Of a DNA stretch of 64,000 bases, positions 54,702 through 64,000 are shown piece by piece. Each line of letters starts with the position of its first letter. Position 1 is the first letter of the stretch. This stretch comes from Halomonas sp. NO4 (GTDB taxonomy: Bacteria; Pseudomonadota; Gammaproteobacteria; Pseudomonadales; Halomonadaceae), in contig NZ_WHMA01000005.1 in assembly GCF_010994375.1 (NCBI RefSeq), positions 1 through 64,000 on the forward strand. Reading direction: 5' to 3'. Both the position numbers and the translations under genes were made by a program. Under the pieces are notes generated by a model. It worked only from the letters and a program-made list of their open reading frames with translations. It was not told where the DNA came from and did not search any database.

Positions 54702-55727
54702 ATGCAAGCACTGGTCAAGAGAGAGGCCGCACCGGGCCTCTGGCTGGAAGAGGTACCGATGCCCGAGATCGGCATCAACGACGTGCTGATCCGCGTCAAG
54801 CGCACCGCCATCTGCGGCACCGACATGCACATCTACCAGTGGGACAGCTGGGCGCAGAAGACCATCCCCGTGCCCATGGTGGTGGGACACGAGTTCGTCG
54901 GCGAGATCGTCGAGGTCGGCTCCAACGTCAACGACTTCCACCCCGGCCAGCTCGTCTCCGGCGAGGGCCACGTGGTGTGCGGGCGCTGTCGCAACTGCCT
55001 GGCCGGGCGTCGCCACCTGTGCGCCCACACCAGCGGCGTCGGGGTCAACCGCCCCGGCGCCTTCGCCGAATACGTGGCCCTGCCCATGTCCAACGTCTGG
55101 GAGCACCGCCCGGGCATCGACCTGGACGTCGCCGCGCTGTTCGACCCGCTGGGCAACGCCGTGCACACGGCCCTGCAGTACGATCTGCTGGGCGAGGACG
55201 TGCTGATCACCGGCGCCGGCCCCATCGGCGTGATGGCCGCGGCGGTATGCCGCCACGCCGGGGCGCGCCACGTGGTGGTCACCGACCTCAACCCCGGCCG
55301 CCTGGCCCTGGCCAGCCGCCTGGGGGCCTCCCGCACGGTGGACGTGCGCCACGAGAACCTGGCCGAGGTACAGCGCGAACTGGGCCTGGCCGAAGGCTTC
55401 GACGTGGGCCTGGAGATGTCCGGCAGCCCCGCTGCCTTCCGCGACATGCTCGCCAACCTGTGCCACGGCGGCAAGGTGGCCATGCTCGGCATCCCCACCG
55501 AGGCGATGCCCATCGACTGGCACACGGTGATCTTCAACATGCTGACGATCAAGGGCATCTACGGTCGCGAGATGTACGAGACCTGGTACAAGATGTCGGT
55601 GATGGTCGACTCCGGCCTCGACATCGCACCGGTGATCACCCACCGGCTACCCTACACCGAGTTCCAGCGGGGCTTCGACGCCATGCTGGCGGGCGAGGCC
55701 TGCAAGGTGGTCCTGAACTGGGAGTGA
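54702..55727 (+). CDS. tdh: L-threonine 3-dehydrogenase
   Basis: This 341-residue zinc MDR enzyme oxidises threonine to 2-amino-3-ketobutyrate with NAD+. Catalytic zinc ligands are C38 (AICGTDMH), H63 and E64 (GHEFVGEI); structural zinc ligands are C93, C96, C99 and C107. The NAD site is [12 protein letters not shown] near residue 170. The length equals that of E. coli Tdh. AGGAGG lies 5 nt before the ATG at 54702. kbl starts 4 nt after the stop and completes the pathway. Confidence 0.98.
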   Translation: MQALVKREAAPGLWLEEVPMPEIGINDVLIRVKRTAICGTDMHIYQWDSWAQKTIPVPMVVGHEFVGEIVEVGSNVNDFHPGQLVSGEGHVVCGRCRNCLAGRRHLCAHTSGVGVNRPGAFAEYVALPMSNVWEHRPGIDLDVAALFDPLGNAVHTALQYDLLGEDVLITGAGPIGVMAAAVCRHAGARHVVVTDLNPGRLALASRLGASRTVDVRHENLAEVQRELGLAEGFDVGLEMSGSPAAFRDMLANLCHGGKVAMLGIPTEAMPIDWHTVIFNMLTIKGIYGREMYETWYKMSVMVDSGLDIAPVITHRLPYTEFQRGFDAMLAGEACKVVLNWE

Positions 55728-55731
55728 CGAC

Positions 55732-56922
55732 ATGTACGGAGCCTTTCGACAGCACCTGCGCCACGAGCTCGACGCCATCGAGTCGGCCGGGCTGACCAAG
55801 CACGAACGCATCCTCACCACGGCGCAGGGCGCCCACGTCGGCCTGCCCGAGGGGCGCGAGGTGCTCAACCTCTGCGCCAACAACTACCTGGGGCTGGCGC
55901 AGCACCCCGATGTCGCCGCCGCGGCCCGCGAAGGCCTCGACCACTGGGGCTACGGCATGGCCTCGGTGCGCTTCATCTGCGGCACCCAGTCCCAGCACAA
56001 GCGCCTCGAGCAGGCCCTCAGCGACTTCCTGGGCACCGAGGACACCATCCTCTACCCCTCCTGCTTCGACGCCAACGGCGGGCTCTTCGAGACCCTGCTC
56101 GGCCCCGAGGACGCGGTGATCTCCGATGCGCTCAACCACGCCAGCATCATCGACGGCATCCGGCTCAGCAAGGCCAAGCGCTACCGCTATCGCAACCGCG
56201 ACCTGGCCGACCTGGAGGCGCAGCTCAAGGCCGCCGACCGCGACGGCGCGCGCTTCAAGCTGATCACCAGCGACGGCGTCTTCTCCATGGACGGCTACAT
56301 CGCCCCGCTCGACGCCATCTGCGACCTGGCCGAGCGCTACGGGGCACTGGTGCATTTCGACGATTGCCACGCCACCGGCTTTCTCGGCGCGGGCGGGCGC
56401 GGTACCCACGAGCACCGGGGCTGCATGGACCGGGTGGACATCACCACCGGCACCCTGGGCAAGGCACTGGGCGGGGCCAGCGGCGGCTACACCAGCGGCA
56501 AGCGCGAGATCATCGAGTTGTTGCGCCAGCGCTCGCGGCCGTACCTGTTCTCCAACACCGTGGCCCCGCCGGTGGTCGCCGGAGCGCTCAAGGCGGTGAA
56601 GCTTGCCGCCGAGTCGCACGAGCTACGCGACCGGCTTCACGACAACACTGTTTTCTTCCGCGAGGGGCTCGAGCGCCTGGGCTTCGAACTGCTGCCCGGC
56701 GAACACCCCATCGTGCCGGTGATGCTGCACGACGCCGCCCTGGCCAGCCGCTTCGCCGACGCCATGCTCGAGGAGGGCGTCTACGTGATCGCCTTCTCCT
56801 ACCCGGTGGTGCCCAAGGGCCAGGCGCGCATCCGTACCCAGATGTCCGCCGCCTTCACTCGCGACGACCTGGAAGCGGCGCTGGCCGCCTTCGCGCGGGT
56901 CAAGGAAAAGCTGGGGGTGTGA
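55732..56922 (+). CDS. kbl: Glycine C-acetyltransferase (2-amino-3-ketobutyrate CoA ligase)
   Basis: This 396-residue PLP enzyme of the alpha-oxoamine synthase family cleaves 2-amino-3-ketobutyrate with CoA to glycine and acetyl-CoA. The PLP lysine is K244 in [23 protein letters not shown] and SDGVFSMDG are family signatures. Translational coupling with tdh is likely (4-nt gap). Together they convert threonine to glycine. Confidence 0.98.
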   Translation: MYGAFRQHLRHELDAIESAGLTKHERILTTAQGAHVGLPEGREVLNLCANNYLGLAQHPDVAAAAREGLDHWGYGMASVRFICGTQSQHKRLEQALSDFLGTEDTILYPSCFDANGGLFETLLGPEDAVISDALNHASIIDGIRLSKAKRYRYRNRDLADLEAQLKAADRDGARFKLITSDGVFSMDGYIAPLDAICDLAERYGALVHFDDCHATGFLGAGGRGTHEHRGCMDRVDITTGTLGKALGGASGGYTSGKREIIELLRQRSRPYLFSNTVAPPVVAGALKAVKLAAESHELRDRLHDNTVFFREGLERLGFELLPGEHPIVPVMLHDAALASRFADAMLEEGVYVIAFSYPVVPKGQARIRTQMSAAFTRDDLEAALAAFARVKEKLGV

Positions 56923-56958
56923 TAGGCTCGAGACCGACCTGATGAATGGAGCCTCTCC

Positions 56959-57459
56959 ATGGAATGGACCCCTGCCCTGATCTGGCTGGCCCTCGCCCTG
57001 CTGCTGGGCCTCGCCGAGCTCACCTCCGGCGCCCTGGTGCTGCTAGCGCTGGCCATCGCCGCCACGCTCACCGCCGCCGTGGCGACCCTGGAGCTGTCGC
57101 TGGCCGGGCAGCTGCTGGCCATGGGAGCCTTCTCCGGCGTGCTGGTACCGCTCGCCGTGTGGAAGATCCGCCCCTGGTTCTCGCCACGCGGCGTGGCCTA
57201 CGGCACCACCGGCAGCGGGGTTGAGAAGGGTCGGCGCTACACCACGCTGACGCGCGACTTCGACGGCGCCACGGGTATCAAGATCAACGGTGATTTCTAC
57301 CGCCTGCGCGTGGCCGCCGACTCTGATGAAAAAAGCGGCGAGACCGTGCTGCCGGCAGGTACCCCAGTCATCTTCGAACGCTTCGACGGCACCACCGCCG
57401 TCGTCCGGCTTTCCCAGCCCGCGTCTCACCAGGACGCACCCCACGACAAGGAACAGTGA
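56959..57459 (+). CDS. NfeD-family membrane protein
   Basis: This 166-residue protein has an N-terminal membrane region (residues 7-70, three helices: TPALIWLALALLLGLAELTS onward) and a C-terminal OB-fold-like NfeD domain (GRRYTTLTRDFDG, then AGTPVIFERFDGTTAVVRLS). NfeD proteins are partners of stomatin-like proteins; the stomatin gene follows with a 2-bp gap, so a membrane-quality-control complex is likely. Confidence 0.93.
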   Translation: MEWTPALIWLALALLLGLAELTSGALVLLALAIAATLTAAVATLELSLAGQLLAMGAFSGVLVPLAVWKIRPWFSPRGVAYGTTGSGVEKGRRYTTLTRDFDGATGIKINGDFYRLRVAADSDEKSGETVLPAGTPVIFERFDGTTAVVRLSQPASHQDAPHDKEQ

Positions 57460-57461
57460 CC

Positions 57462-58517
57462 ATGAATGCGGACCTTCCCGTCAGCCCCGGGCTGATTCTC
57501 GCCCTGATCGTCGTCGTCATCGGCATCCTGATCATCGCCAAGGGCCTGGTGATCGTACGCCAGTCGGAGGTGATGGTGGTCGAACGCCTGGGGTCGTTCA
57601 ATCGGCTGCTCGAGAGCGGCATCAACATCGTCATCCCCTTCATCGAGCAGCCCCGCGCCATCACCATGATCCGTTACCGCAAGATGGGCGATGACTATCA
57701 CGCAATCACCAGCGACGAGATCCGCATCGACCGACGCGAGACGGTGATGGACTTCCCCGGCCAGCCGGTGGTGACCACGGACAACGTCACCGTGACCATC
57801 AACGGCGCCCTTTACTACCAGATCATCGATCCCAAGCGCGCCGTCTACGAAGTGGAGAACATGAGCCAGGCGGTGGAGGTGCTGGCCAAGACCACCCTGC
57901 GCTCGGTGGTCGGCAAGATGGAGCTCGACAAGCTGTTCGAGTCGCGCGCCGACGTCAACAACGAGATCCAGGCGGCCATGGAGGAGCCGGCCTCCAAGTG
58001 GGGGGTGAAGATCTCGCGGGTCGAGGTCCAGGACATCGCCATGCCCGGTGAGGTGGAGGAGGCGATGCGGCTGCAGATGGCCGCCGAGCGCAAGCGCCGC
58101 GCCACCGTCACCGAAGCCGAGGGCGAGAAGGCCGCCGCCATCGCCAAGGCCCAGGGCCAGCGCGAGTCGGCGATCCTCAACGCCCAGGGCGACAAGGAGT
58201 CCGCCATCCTGCGTGCCCAGGGCGAGCAGGAGTCGATCAAGCTGGTGCTCAACGCCATCGGCGACAGCGAAGAGAACAAGCGCACCGTGGTGGGCTACCT
58301 GCTGGGCCAGAGCTACATCAAGGCGCTGCCGACCCTGGCCCAGGAGGGCGAGCGCATCTTCGTGCCCTACGAGTCCTCGGCGCTGCTCGGCTCCATGGGC
58401 ATGTTCCGCGAGCTGGCCGGCTCGCCGGAGGACCTGGTGGCGCAGCACCTGCGGCCGGATACCAACCGCAGCGGCCTGCGCGGTGGCGTGGTGGGCAGTG
58501 CGGCCAACGGCGGCTGA
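57462..58517 (+). CDS. Stomatin/prohibitin-family protein (QmcA-like)
   Basis: This 351-residue SPFH protein has one N-terminal helix (LILALIVVVIGILIIAKGLV), an SPFH domain (residues 35-190, with QSEVMVVERLGSFNRLL at its start) and a helical, alanine- and glutamate-rich segment (EAEGEKAAAIAKAQGQRES) that drives oligomerisation. QmcA-type proteins form cages near FtsH-like proteases. The ATG at 57462 has AAGGAA 7 nt upstream; a GTG at 57456 overlaps the nfeD stop. It is convergent with the arginine operon. Confidence 0.95.
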   Translation: MNADLPVSPGLILALIVVVIGILIIAKGLVIVRQSEVMVVERLGSFNRLLESGINIVIPFIEQPRAITMIRYRKMGDDYHAITSDEIRIDRRETVMDFPGQPVVTTDNVTVTINGALYYQIIDPKRAVYEVENMSQAVEVLAKTTLRSVVGKMELDKLFESRADVNNEIQAAMEEPASKWGVKISRVEVQDIAMPGEVEEAMRLQMAAERKRRATVTEAEGEKAAAIAKAQGQRESAILNAQGDKESAILRAQGEQESIKLVLNAIGDSEENKRTVVGYLLGQSYIKALPTLAQEGERIFVPYESSALLGSMGMFRELAGSPEDLVAQHLRPDTNRSGLRGGVVGSAANGG

Positions 58518-58572
58518 CCAGGCCGCAAGCCGTCAGGCCGACTCCGCCCGCATTTCCCCGTTCTGGGGCCCC

Positions 58573-59946
58573 TCAGGCGCCGGCCATCTGAAACGGATAG
58601 ACCGAGCCGATCTCGAGCAGCCGGCTGAGTTCGTCCAGGGCCGCCAGGCTCTCCGCGGCGAGCTGCGGGTCGGCGAGATCCTCCGGCGCCAGGCGGTCGC
58701 GGTAGTGGCGCTCCACCCAGGCGACGAGCTCGGCGTAGAGGGCGTCGTCGAGCAGCGCGTGGCCGGCGAGCGCGGCGCGCTCCCCACTTGAGAGCACCAC
58801 GCGCAGGCGCAGGCAGGCGGGTCCGCCGCCGTTGCGCATGCTCTGCTTGACGTCCTGGACCACCACGTCGCCGATGGGGTTGTGACCCGCCAGCAGGTGA
58901 TCCTGGAGGGTGCGCCACACGCTCTCGTTCTCCTGACACTCCCCCGGCACTACCAGGGTCATGCTGCCATCGGGGTTGGAGAGCAGCTGCGAGTTGAAGA
59001 GATAGGAGCTTACGGCATCGGCGAGGCTCACCGCCTCGGCGGGCACGCGCACCGGGATCAGCGGCGCGGTGAGCTTGTTGCGCAACTCGTCGAGGGTGCC
59101 CGGCTCGTCGAGGAAGGCCAGCTCGTGGTAGAGCAGCACCGGGCCATTGCCCACGGCGATGACGTCATTGTGGAAGACCCCGGCGTCGATGGCGTCCGGG
59201 TGCTGCTGGGCGAACACCGTCTGCAGCTCGCCAAGGCCGTGCTGGCGCGCCACCGCCTGGCTCGCCTCCAGGGTCTGGCGCGCCGGGTAGCGCTTCGGCG
59301 CCACGCTCGCCTCGCTCTCCCAGCCGAAGGCCTGGCGGCCGTAGACGTAGAGGTGTACCCCCGGTTCGCCATGGTCGGCGCACAGGCGGGTGTGGTTGGC
59401 CGCCCCCTCATCGGAGAAGGCCGGCGTAGCGGGCAGCGCCGGATGGTGTGCGAAGTGTGCCGGATCGCGAAAGATCGCCGCCAGCACCCGCGCCGTGGTG
59501 GCCGGCTCCAGGAAGCGGTGAAAGCTCGACTGCAGGTTGGCCGGCGTGACATGCAGGCGACGATCCGAGGCGTCACGGCTCGGCGTCAGCGTGGCGGCAT
59601 TGGCCGTCCACATGCTCGAGGCGGAGCACACCGCGCGCAGGATCTGGGGCGCCTCGCCGGCGGCGCGCGCCAGCACCCGCTCGTCGCTGCCGGCAAAGCC
59701 CAGTGCGCGCAAGGCGCCGAGGTCCGGACGCTGCTGGGGCGGCAACACGCCCTGAGGGTAGCCCGCCTCCATCAGCGCCTTCATCTTGGCCAGCCCCTGC
59801 AAAGCTGCTTCCCTTGGGTTGGCGACCAGACCGCCATGGCTCATGGAAGCCACGTTGCCCAGCGCCAGGCCGGCGTAGTTGTGGGTCGGCCCCACCAGGC
59901 CGTCGAAGTTGACCTCGCGATAGTCGGTCTTCATGGGCTCGCTCAC
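58573..59946 (-). CDS. astB: N-succinylarginine dihydrolase
   Basis: This 457-residue AstB removes two ammonia and CO2 from N2-succinylarginine, giving succinylornithine. [20 protein letters not shown] opens the protein, ending in GQ-less but normal form; the pentein-fold catalytic residues are in [11 protein letters not shown] (His/Asp) and [16 protein letters not shown] (Cys). The start is GTG overlapping the astD stop (GTGA), with GGGAG 7 nt upstream; an ATG four codons later is possible. It is last in the operon here: no astE follows before the convergent QmcA-like gene. Confidence 0.97.
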   Translation of the reverse strand: MSEPMKTDYREVNFDGLVGPTHNYAGLALGNVASMSHGGLVANPREAALQGLAKMKALMEAGYPQGVLPPQQRPDLGALRALGFAGSDERVLARAAGEAPQILRAVCSASSMWTANAATLTPSRDASDRRLHVTPANLQSSFHRFLEPATTARVLAAIFRDPAHFAHHPALPATPAFSDEGAANHTRLCADHGEPGVHLYVYGRQAFGWESEASVAPKRYPARQTLEASQAVARQHGLGELQTVFAQQHPDAIDAGVFHNDVIAVGNGPVLLYHELAFLDEPGTLDELRNKLTAPLIPVRVPAEAVSLADAVSSYLFNSQLLSNPDGSMTLVVPGECQENESVWRTLQDHLLAGHNPIGDVVVQDVKQSMRNGGGPACLRLRVVLSSGERAALAGHALLDDALYAELVAWVERHYRDRLAPEDLADPQLAAESLAALDELSRLLEIGSVYPFQMAGA

Positions 59947-61412
59947 AGCCTGACTCCCGGCGGTAATTGATCGGGCAGATGGAGCACCTCGCTCTCCATG
60001 GAGGCGACCGGATAGGCGCAGTAGTCTGCCGCGTAATAGGCGCTGGGCCGGTGGTTGCCGCTTTCGCCCACCCCGCCGAAGGGGGCGTCGCCGGAGGCGC
60101 CGGTGGTCTGGCGGTTCCAGTTGACGATCCCGGCACGGATGCGCAGCAGGAAGTCGTCCCAGTCGGCCCGCTCCCCGCCGATCAGCCCGGCGGAGAGCCC
60201 GTAGCGGGTGTCGTTGGCCAGGCGCAGCGCCTCGTCCCAGTCGCGGTAGCGGTGCACCTTGAGCAGCGGGCCGAAGTGCTCCTCGTCGGGCACCGCCAGG
60301 CCGGTGACGTCGATCAGCGCCGGCAAGAGCAGGCTGGTGCCTTCCGCCAGGCGCTCCATGCGGGTGAGCACCGTGCCGCCCAGCGCCTCGAGGTCGTCCT
60401 GGGCGGCAAGCAGGCCATCGGCGGCCGTGGCGCTGACCAGCCCCGCGTAGAAGGGGGCGGGCTCCGCGAACTGGCCGGCCACGCGCAGCCCGGCGATGGC
60501 GTCGCTCAGGGCGTCGAGCAGGTGGTCACCCACCTGGCCCTCGGGCACGATCAGCCGACGGGCACAGGTGCAGCGCTGCCCGCCGGAGAGGAAGGCCGAC
60601 TGCAGGATGGTCAGTACGGCCGCCGCCTGGTCGGGCACGTCCTTGACCACCAGGGGGTTGTTGCCGCCCATCTCCAGCGCCAGGATCTTGTCGAGCTGGC
60701 CAGCGAACTGGCGATGCAGCAGCCCGCCCACCTTGGCGCTGCCGGTGAACAGCAACCCATCGATGCCCGGGTCGGCAGAGAGCGCCTGGCCCACCGGCGC
60801 GGCCCCCTGCACCAGGTTGATCACCCCGTTCGGCAGCCCCGCCGCCTGCCAGCACTGCAGGGTCAGGTCGGCGGTCAGCGGCGTCTGCTCGCTGGGCTTG
60901 AACACCGCCGTGTTACCGGCGAGCAGCGCCGGGACGATATGCCCGTTGGGCAGGTGGCCGGGGAAGTTGTAGGGGCCGAACACCGCCATCACCCCGTGGG
61001 GGCAGTGGCGCAGGACCGCCGTCGCCTCGCCCAGGTCGCGCTGGCGCTCGCCGGTGCGCTCCTGGTAGGCGCGAATCGAGATCGCCACCTTGCCGATCAT
61101 CGCCCCCACCTCGGTGCGCGCTTCCCACAGCGGCTTGCCGGTCTCCTGGGCAATGGCCGTGGCCAGCGTCTCCCGGCGGCTCTCCAGCACCTCGCGGAAG
61201 CGCTCCACCAGGGCCTGGCGCTCGGCGAAGGGCGTCCGCGCCCAGGCCGGGAAGGCGCCGCGGGCCGCCGCCACCGCCGCGTTCACCTGGGCCTCGCCGG
61301 CAGCCCCTCCCTGCCACAGCGTCTCGCCGGAGACGGGGTCGCGCTTGTCGAGAGCCGCTCCGTCGCCCGGCTGCCAGGTGCCGTCGATGAACAACTGCTG
61401 CATGGCCTTCAT
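59943..61412 (-). CDS. astD: N-succinylglutamate 5-semialdehyde dehydrogenase
   Basis: This 489-residue aldehyde dehydrogenase oxidises N-succinylglutamate semialdehyde with NAD+ in the arginine succinyltransferase pathway. The catalytic cysteine is in [12 protein letters not shown], the general-base glutamate in [11 protein letters not shown], and [20 protein letters not shown] is the AstD C-terminal signature. The ATG at 61412 overlaps the stop of the upstream succinyltransferase gene. Confidence 0.97.
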   Translation of the reverse strand: MKAMQQLFIDGTWQPGDGAALDKRDPVSGETLWQGGAAGEAQVNAAVAAARGAFPAWARTPFAERQALVERFREVLESRRETLATAIAQETGKPLWEARTEVGAMIGKVAISIRAYQERTGERQRDLGEATAVLRHCPHGVMAVFGPYNFPGHLPNGHIVPALLAGNTAVFKPSEQTPLTADLTLQCWQAAGLPNGVINLVQGAAPVGQALSADPGIDGLLFTGSAKVGGLLHRQFAGQLDKILALEMGGNNPLVVKDVPDQAAAVLTILQSAFLSGGQRCTCARRLIVPEGQVGDHLLDALSDAIAGLRVAGQFAEPAPFYAGLVSATAADGLLAAQDDLEALGGTVLTRMERLAEGTSLLLPALIDVTGLAVPDEEHFGPLLKVHRYRDWDEALRLANDTRYGLSAGLIGGERADWDDFLLRIRAGIVNWNRQTTGASGDAPFGGVGESGNHRPSAYYAADYCAYPVASMESEVLHLPDQLPPGVRL

Positions 61413-62458
61413 GCTGCCTCCTTGGTGTCCAGAATGCGCAGGGCGTCGCCCGGGGCGACCTCGAGGCGTGCCGCCTCCGTCTCGCTCAGGGTGAGTACAT
61501 CGTCGGCGTCGGGGCCGCGACTTACCCAGGCGGCGCGAAAACGGGCCATGTCGGTGGTGGCCGCCAGCCAGCGCGGGCGCTCGGAGGCCGTCGAGGCGGT
61601 ATTCGAGGTGACCTCCACGCGCACCCGCCGCGAGGCGCGCACCGCGCGCACGTCGTCGATGTAGGCTTCCACGGTGGGGCCGCCGTCGAAGATGTCGATG
61701 TAGCCCTCCCAACGCAGCCCCTCCTGCTTGAGCATGGCCAGTGCCGGGCGGGTCTGCTCGTGCACCTGGCCGATGCAGGCGCGCGCCGCCTCGGAGAGAA
61801 AGGGCGTGTAGATGGGAAACTTGGGCATCAGCTCGCCGATGAAGCTCTTCTGTCCCAGGCCGGTGAGCCGGTCGGCCTCATCGAAGTCGAGCGGAAAGAA
61901 GTGGCTGCCCAGGCACTCCCAGAAGGGACTCTTGCCGCGTTCGTCGAACAGTCCGCGCATCTCGGCGAGCACCTTGTCGGGGAAGCGGTCGCGGAACTCG
62001 GCCATGAACAGCCAGCGCACCTGGGAGAGCAGCGCGCCGTTGCGCTCGTGGCGGCGCTCGCCGCCGCGGTACTGGGGGCGCAGGAACAGCGAGGCCACCT
62101 CGGCGTCGCCGGTGTGATCGGAGCTCAGGAAGAGGGTGTCGATGGTGCGATGCAGGTCGAGCTGCACCGAGGAGTGGGCGAGCGTGCCCAGGCGGTAGTG
62201 GTAGAAGGGCACCTCGCGCCCCACCTGGCCCTCGATGGCGCAGCAGCCGGCCAGGGCACCGGTGTCTTCGTCCTCGAGCACGAAGAAGTAGTTGCGCCGG
62301 TCGACCGGGCGGTGCTCGGCGAAGGCGTCTTCCGTGGCGGCGATCTTGTCGGCGAGGAAGTCGCGGTTGTCGGGCAGCGAGGTGAAGCCCACGCCGGTCT
62401 CGCGGGCCAGCGCCTGCAGTTCGGCCAGGTCGCCCTGGGCAATGGGTCGAATGCGCAT
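61409..62458 (-). CDS. aruG: Arginine N-succinyltransferase, AruG/AstA-type subunit
   Basis: This 349-residue enzyme is the AstA family subunit that transfers succinyl from succinyl-CoA to arginine. [18 protein letters not shown] begins the GNAT-like fold, and [20 protein letters not shown] and [20 protein letters not shown] are conserved AstA stretches. The ATG at 62458 is 5 nt after GGAG and overlaps the upstream stop (TGATG). With the paralogue upstream it matches the Pseudomonas AruF/AruG pair, which form one hetero-oligomeric enzyme. Confidence 0.95.
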   Translation of the reverse strand: MRIRPIAQGDLAELQALARETGVGFTSLPDNRDFLADKIAATEDAFAEHRPVDRRNYFFVLEDEDTGALAGCCAIEGQVGREVPFYHYRLGTLAHSSVQLDLHRTIDTLFLSSDHTGDAEVASLFLRPQYRGGERRHERNGALLSQVRWLFMAEFRDRFPDKVLAEMRGLFDERGKSPFWECLGSHFFPLDFDEADRLTGLGQKSFIGELMPKFPIYTPFLSEAARACIGQVHEQTRPALAMLKQEGLRWEGYIDIFDGGPTVEAYIDDVRAVRASRRVRVEVTSNTASTASERPRWLAATTDMARFRAAWVSRGPDADDVLTLSETEAARLEVAPGDALRILDTKEAA

Positions 62459-63531
62459 CACAGCTCCCCTTCATCGTAGCCCGGGTCGGGCTCATCGGTG
62501 CCCGGCAGCGCCAGCGGCGCGGCGAGCACCGCGCGACCCTCCTCCACGCCGAGCACGTCGGCGTGTTCCGGCGACAGCATCAGCTGCCCGGTGGGCGAAC
62601 GGGCGTAGCGGGCCACCACGCAGCGGAAGTCGCTCAGCTGCTGGTTGGCGACCATGGCCGGCTCGGCATCGGGCAGGGTGTGGGCGGGGCGGATGCGCAC
62701 CGGGTGCCAGGCCGCGCGCTGGAAGCTCGCCAGGCGCTCGAGCTCGCCCTTGATGATCGGGCCGGCATCGAAGAGGTCGACGTGCCGCGAGCGCAGAAAG
62801 CCCTCGGCGAGCATCTCGGCCAGGGCGCCTTCATGATCGGGATGCTCCCGGCCGATGGCGGCGCGGGCCTGGGGCGTGAGCAGCGCCAGGTAGAGGGGGA
62901 ACTGCGGCATCACCTCGGCAATGAAACTCTTCGAACGCACCCCGGCCAGGTAGTTGATCTCGTGGTAGTCGCGGGCGAAGAAGTGGCGCCCCACGCTGTC
63001 CCAGAAGGGCGAGGCGCCCGCCTCGTCCAGGTAGCCGGGGAAGGCCATGGCGAGCAGCTCGGCGAAGCGCTCCGGGTACTGGGCGATGAACATCAGTCGC
63101 GCCCGGCGCAGCAGGCTCTCGGCGCTGGAGCCCTTGTAGCGGGCGTCCAGCGACAGCGCGCACAGCAGGCTCGCCTCCGACACCTCGTGGGAGAGCGCCA
63201 GGGTCTGCACCTCGCGGCGCACGTTGAGCTGCTGCGAGGCGTGGATCAGTGTCTCCTGACGATAGGTGTAGTAGGCCTCCTGGGCGCCGGCCTGGGCGCG
63301 CACGGTGGCGGTGCCCACCGCCTCGCCGCGCTCGCGGTCCTCGAGCACGAAGGTGTAGTGCTCGTCGCCAGGGAAATCGACCTCGCCGGCAAACGCCTGG
63401 CGCGAGCGGGCGATGCGCTCCTCGAGGCGGTCGCGGTGCGCCGGCAGGTTGGTGAGCCGCGGCGTGGCATTGCCGGCCAGGCGCTCCAGGGCCGGCAGGT
63501 CGGCCGGCCGGACAGGACGAACCACCATCAT
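62458..63531 (-). CDS. aruF: Arginine/ornithine N-succinyltransferase alpha subunit
   Basis: This 357-residue paralogue of the next gene also belongs to the AstA family and is the AruF-type subunit. MVVRPVRPADLPALERLA, SLDARYKGSSAESLLRRARL and RHFFARDYHEINYLAGVRSK match the same blocks as AruG but with divergent residues. The ATG at 63531 has GGAG 8 nt upstream and corresponds to the usual family start; the ATG at 63570, 13 bp after the aminotransferase stop, is an alternative with no ribosome site. The pair widens the enzyme's use to ornithine in pseudomonads. Confidence 0.9.
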   Translation of the reverse strand: MMVVRPVRPADLPALERLAGNATPRLTNLPAHRDRLEERIARSRQAFAGEVDFPGDEHYTFVLEDRERGEAVGTATVRAQAGAQEAYYTYRQETLIHASQQLNVRREVQTLALSHEVSEASLLCALSLDARYKGSSAESLLRRARLMFIAQYPERFAELLAMAFPGYLDEAGASPFWDSVGRHFFARDYHEINYLAGVRSKSFIAEVMPQFPLYLALLTPQARAAIGREHPDHEGALAEMLAEGFLRSRHVDLFDAGPIIKGELERLASFQRAAWHPVRIRPAHTLPDAEPAMVANQQLSDFRCVVARYARSPTGQLMLSPEHADVLGVEEGRAVLAAPLALPGTDEPDPGYDEGEL

Positions 63532-63583
63532 GGCAGGGTCTCCGAGGGGTGGCGGCGGGGCATCCGTCATGGCGCGGCGGCCC

Positions 63584-64000
63584 TCACTGCGCATCGACCA
63601 GCCGCGCCACGGCGCGCTCAAGGCGCGCCATGCCCGCGTCGATGTCCGCCTCGGGGATCACCAGCGAGGGCGCCAGGCGCAGTACGTTGGGCCCGGCGAT
63701 CAGCGCCATCACACCCTCCTCGATGGCCAGCGGCAGGATGTCCTTGGCACGCCCCTCGTACTCGGGGGCCATCTCGGCACCGATCAGCAGCCCCATGCCG
63801 CGGATCTCGCGGAATACGCCGAACCGGGCATTGATGCGCTCCAGGTGCTCACGGAAGCGAGCATGGCGCCGCTTGACCCCGTCCAGCACCTCGGGCGTGT
63901 CGATATGCTCGATGGCGGCCAGCGCCACGGCCGAGGCCAGGGCGTTGCCGCCGTAAGTGGAGCCGTGGGTACCGAAGCCGAAGGCCGGGGCGACGCGGTC
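63584..64000 (-). CDS. astC: Acetylornithine/succinylornithine aminotransferase, N-terminus beyond window
   Basis: The C-terminal ~138 residues of a class III PLP aminotransferase are visible, beginning DRVAPAFGFGTHGSTYGGNA and continuing without a stop to the right edge. GTHGSTYGGNALASAVA is the conserved region after the PLP lysine in ArgD/AstC. FREIRGMGLLIGAEM and GPNVLRLAPSLVI are also typical. As the first gene of the aru/ast operon it should convert succinylornithine to succinylglutamate semialdehyde. Its start is outside the window. Confidence 0.95.
   Translation of the reverse strand, partial: DRVAPAFGFGTHGSTYGGNALASAVALAAIEHIDTPEVLDGVKRRHARFREHLERINARFGVFREIRGMGLLIGAEMAPEYEGRAKDILPLAIEEGVMALIAGPNVLRLAPSLVIPEADIDAGMARLERAVARLVDAQ

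Overview
The window looks like chromosome of a high-GC halophilic gammaproteobacterium, most likely Halomonas or a close Halomonadaceae relative. This is an inference from gene content: an NhaD-type sodium/proton antiporter, the aru/ast arginine succinyltransferase operon in Pseudomonas-like order (aminotransferase, aruF, aruG, astD, astB), recCBD, a TRAP transporter, DUF3581 and DUF3422 genes, and uniformly GC-rich codon use. I saw no rRNA, tRNA, CRISPR array, integrase, transposase or replication origin.

Layout. 1-1237: the start of a PLD-nuclease/helicase gene that runs off the left edge. 1.4-16.4 kb: ordinary metabolic and stress genes (mmsA with a divergent LysR, katG, selO, a LysR/EamA pair, dctPQM, a small secreted protein, a GST-kappa-like isomerase) ending in a DNA-repair run. 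In that run an Ada-AraC-AlkA fusion overlaps ogt, and recC-recB-recD follow with stop/start overlaps. 34.2-53.9 kb: a heme-monooxygenase-like protein, a two-domain CbiX protein, TetR/MFS, a diguanylate cyclase, a coiled-coil stress protein, a phosphoesterase, higBA, an M42 peptidase, arfB, a proline-racemase-family operon, corA, DUF3422, Usp, DUF3581, nhaD and a TRIC channel. 53.9-64 kb: an XRE-cupin regulator divergent from tdh-kbl, nfeD-qmcA, and the aru/ast operon running off the right edge.

The unusual part is 26.1-34.1 kb, a scarred variable region just downstream of recD. The last ~127 bp of recD recur at about 89% identity 4.6 kb downstream (30682-30828), still in frame with a stop. 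A DUF427 gene is present once intact (32006-32338) and once cut off beside recD. A nucleosidase gene is present in two intact copies (28720, 33412) and as a third, dismembered copy whose fragments flank a DsbA-family gene. A related 17-bp near-palindrome lies between these genes in each copy. Set among them are a RhuM-Fic fusion next to a P-loop fragment of a type I restriction subunit (hsdR), a membrane diguanylate cyclase, and an AT-rich insert. The insert carries a protein with a HEPN-like RxxxxH motif and an undescribed 59-residue gene. The simplest reading is that a related but diverged copy of the recD-DUF427-nucleosidase segment was inserted by homologous recombination, and that the site then gained and lost defence-type cargo.
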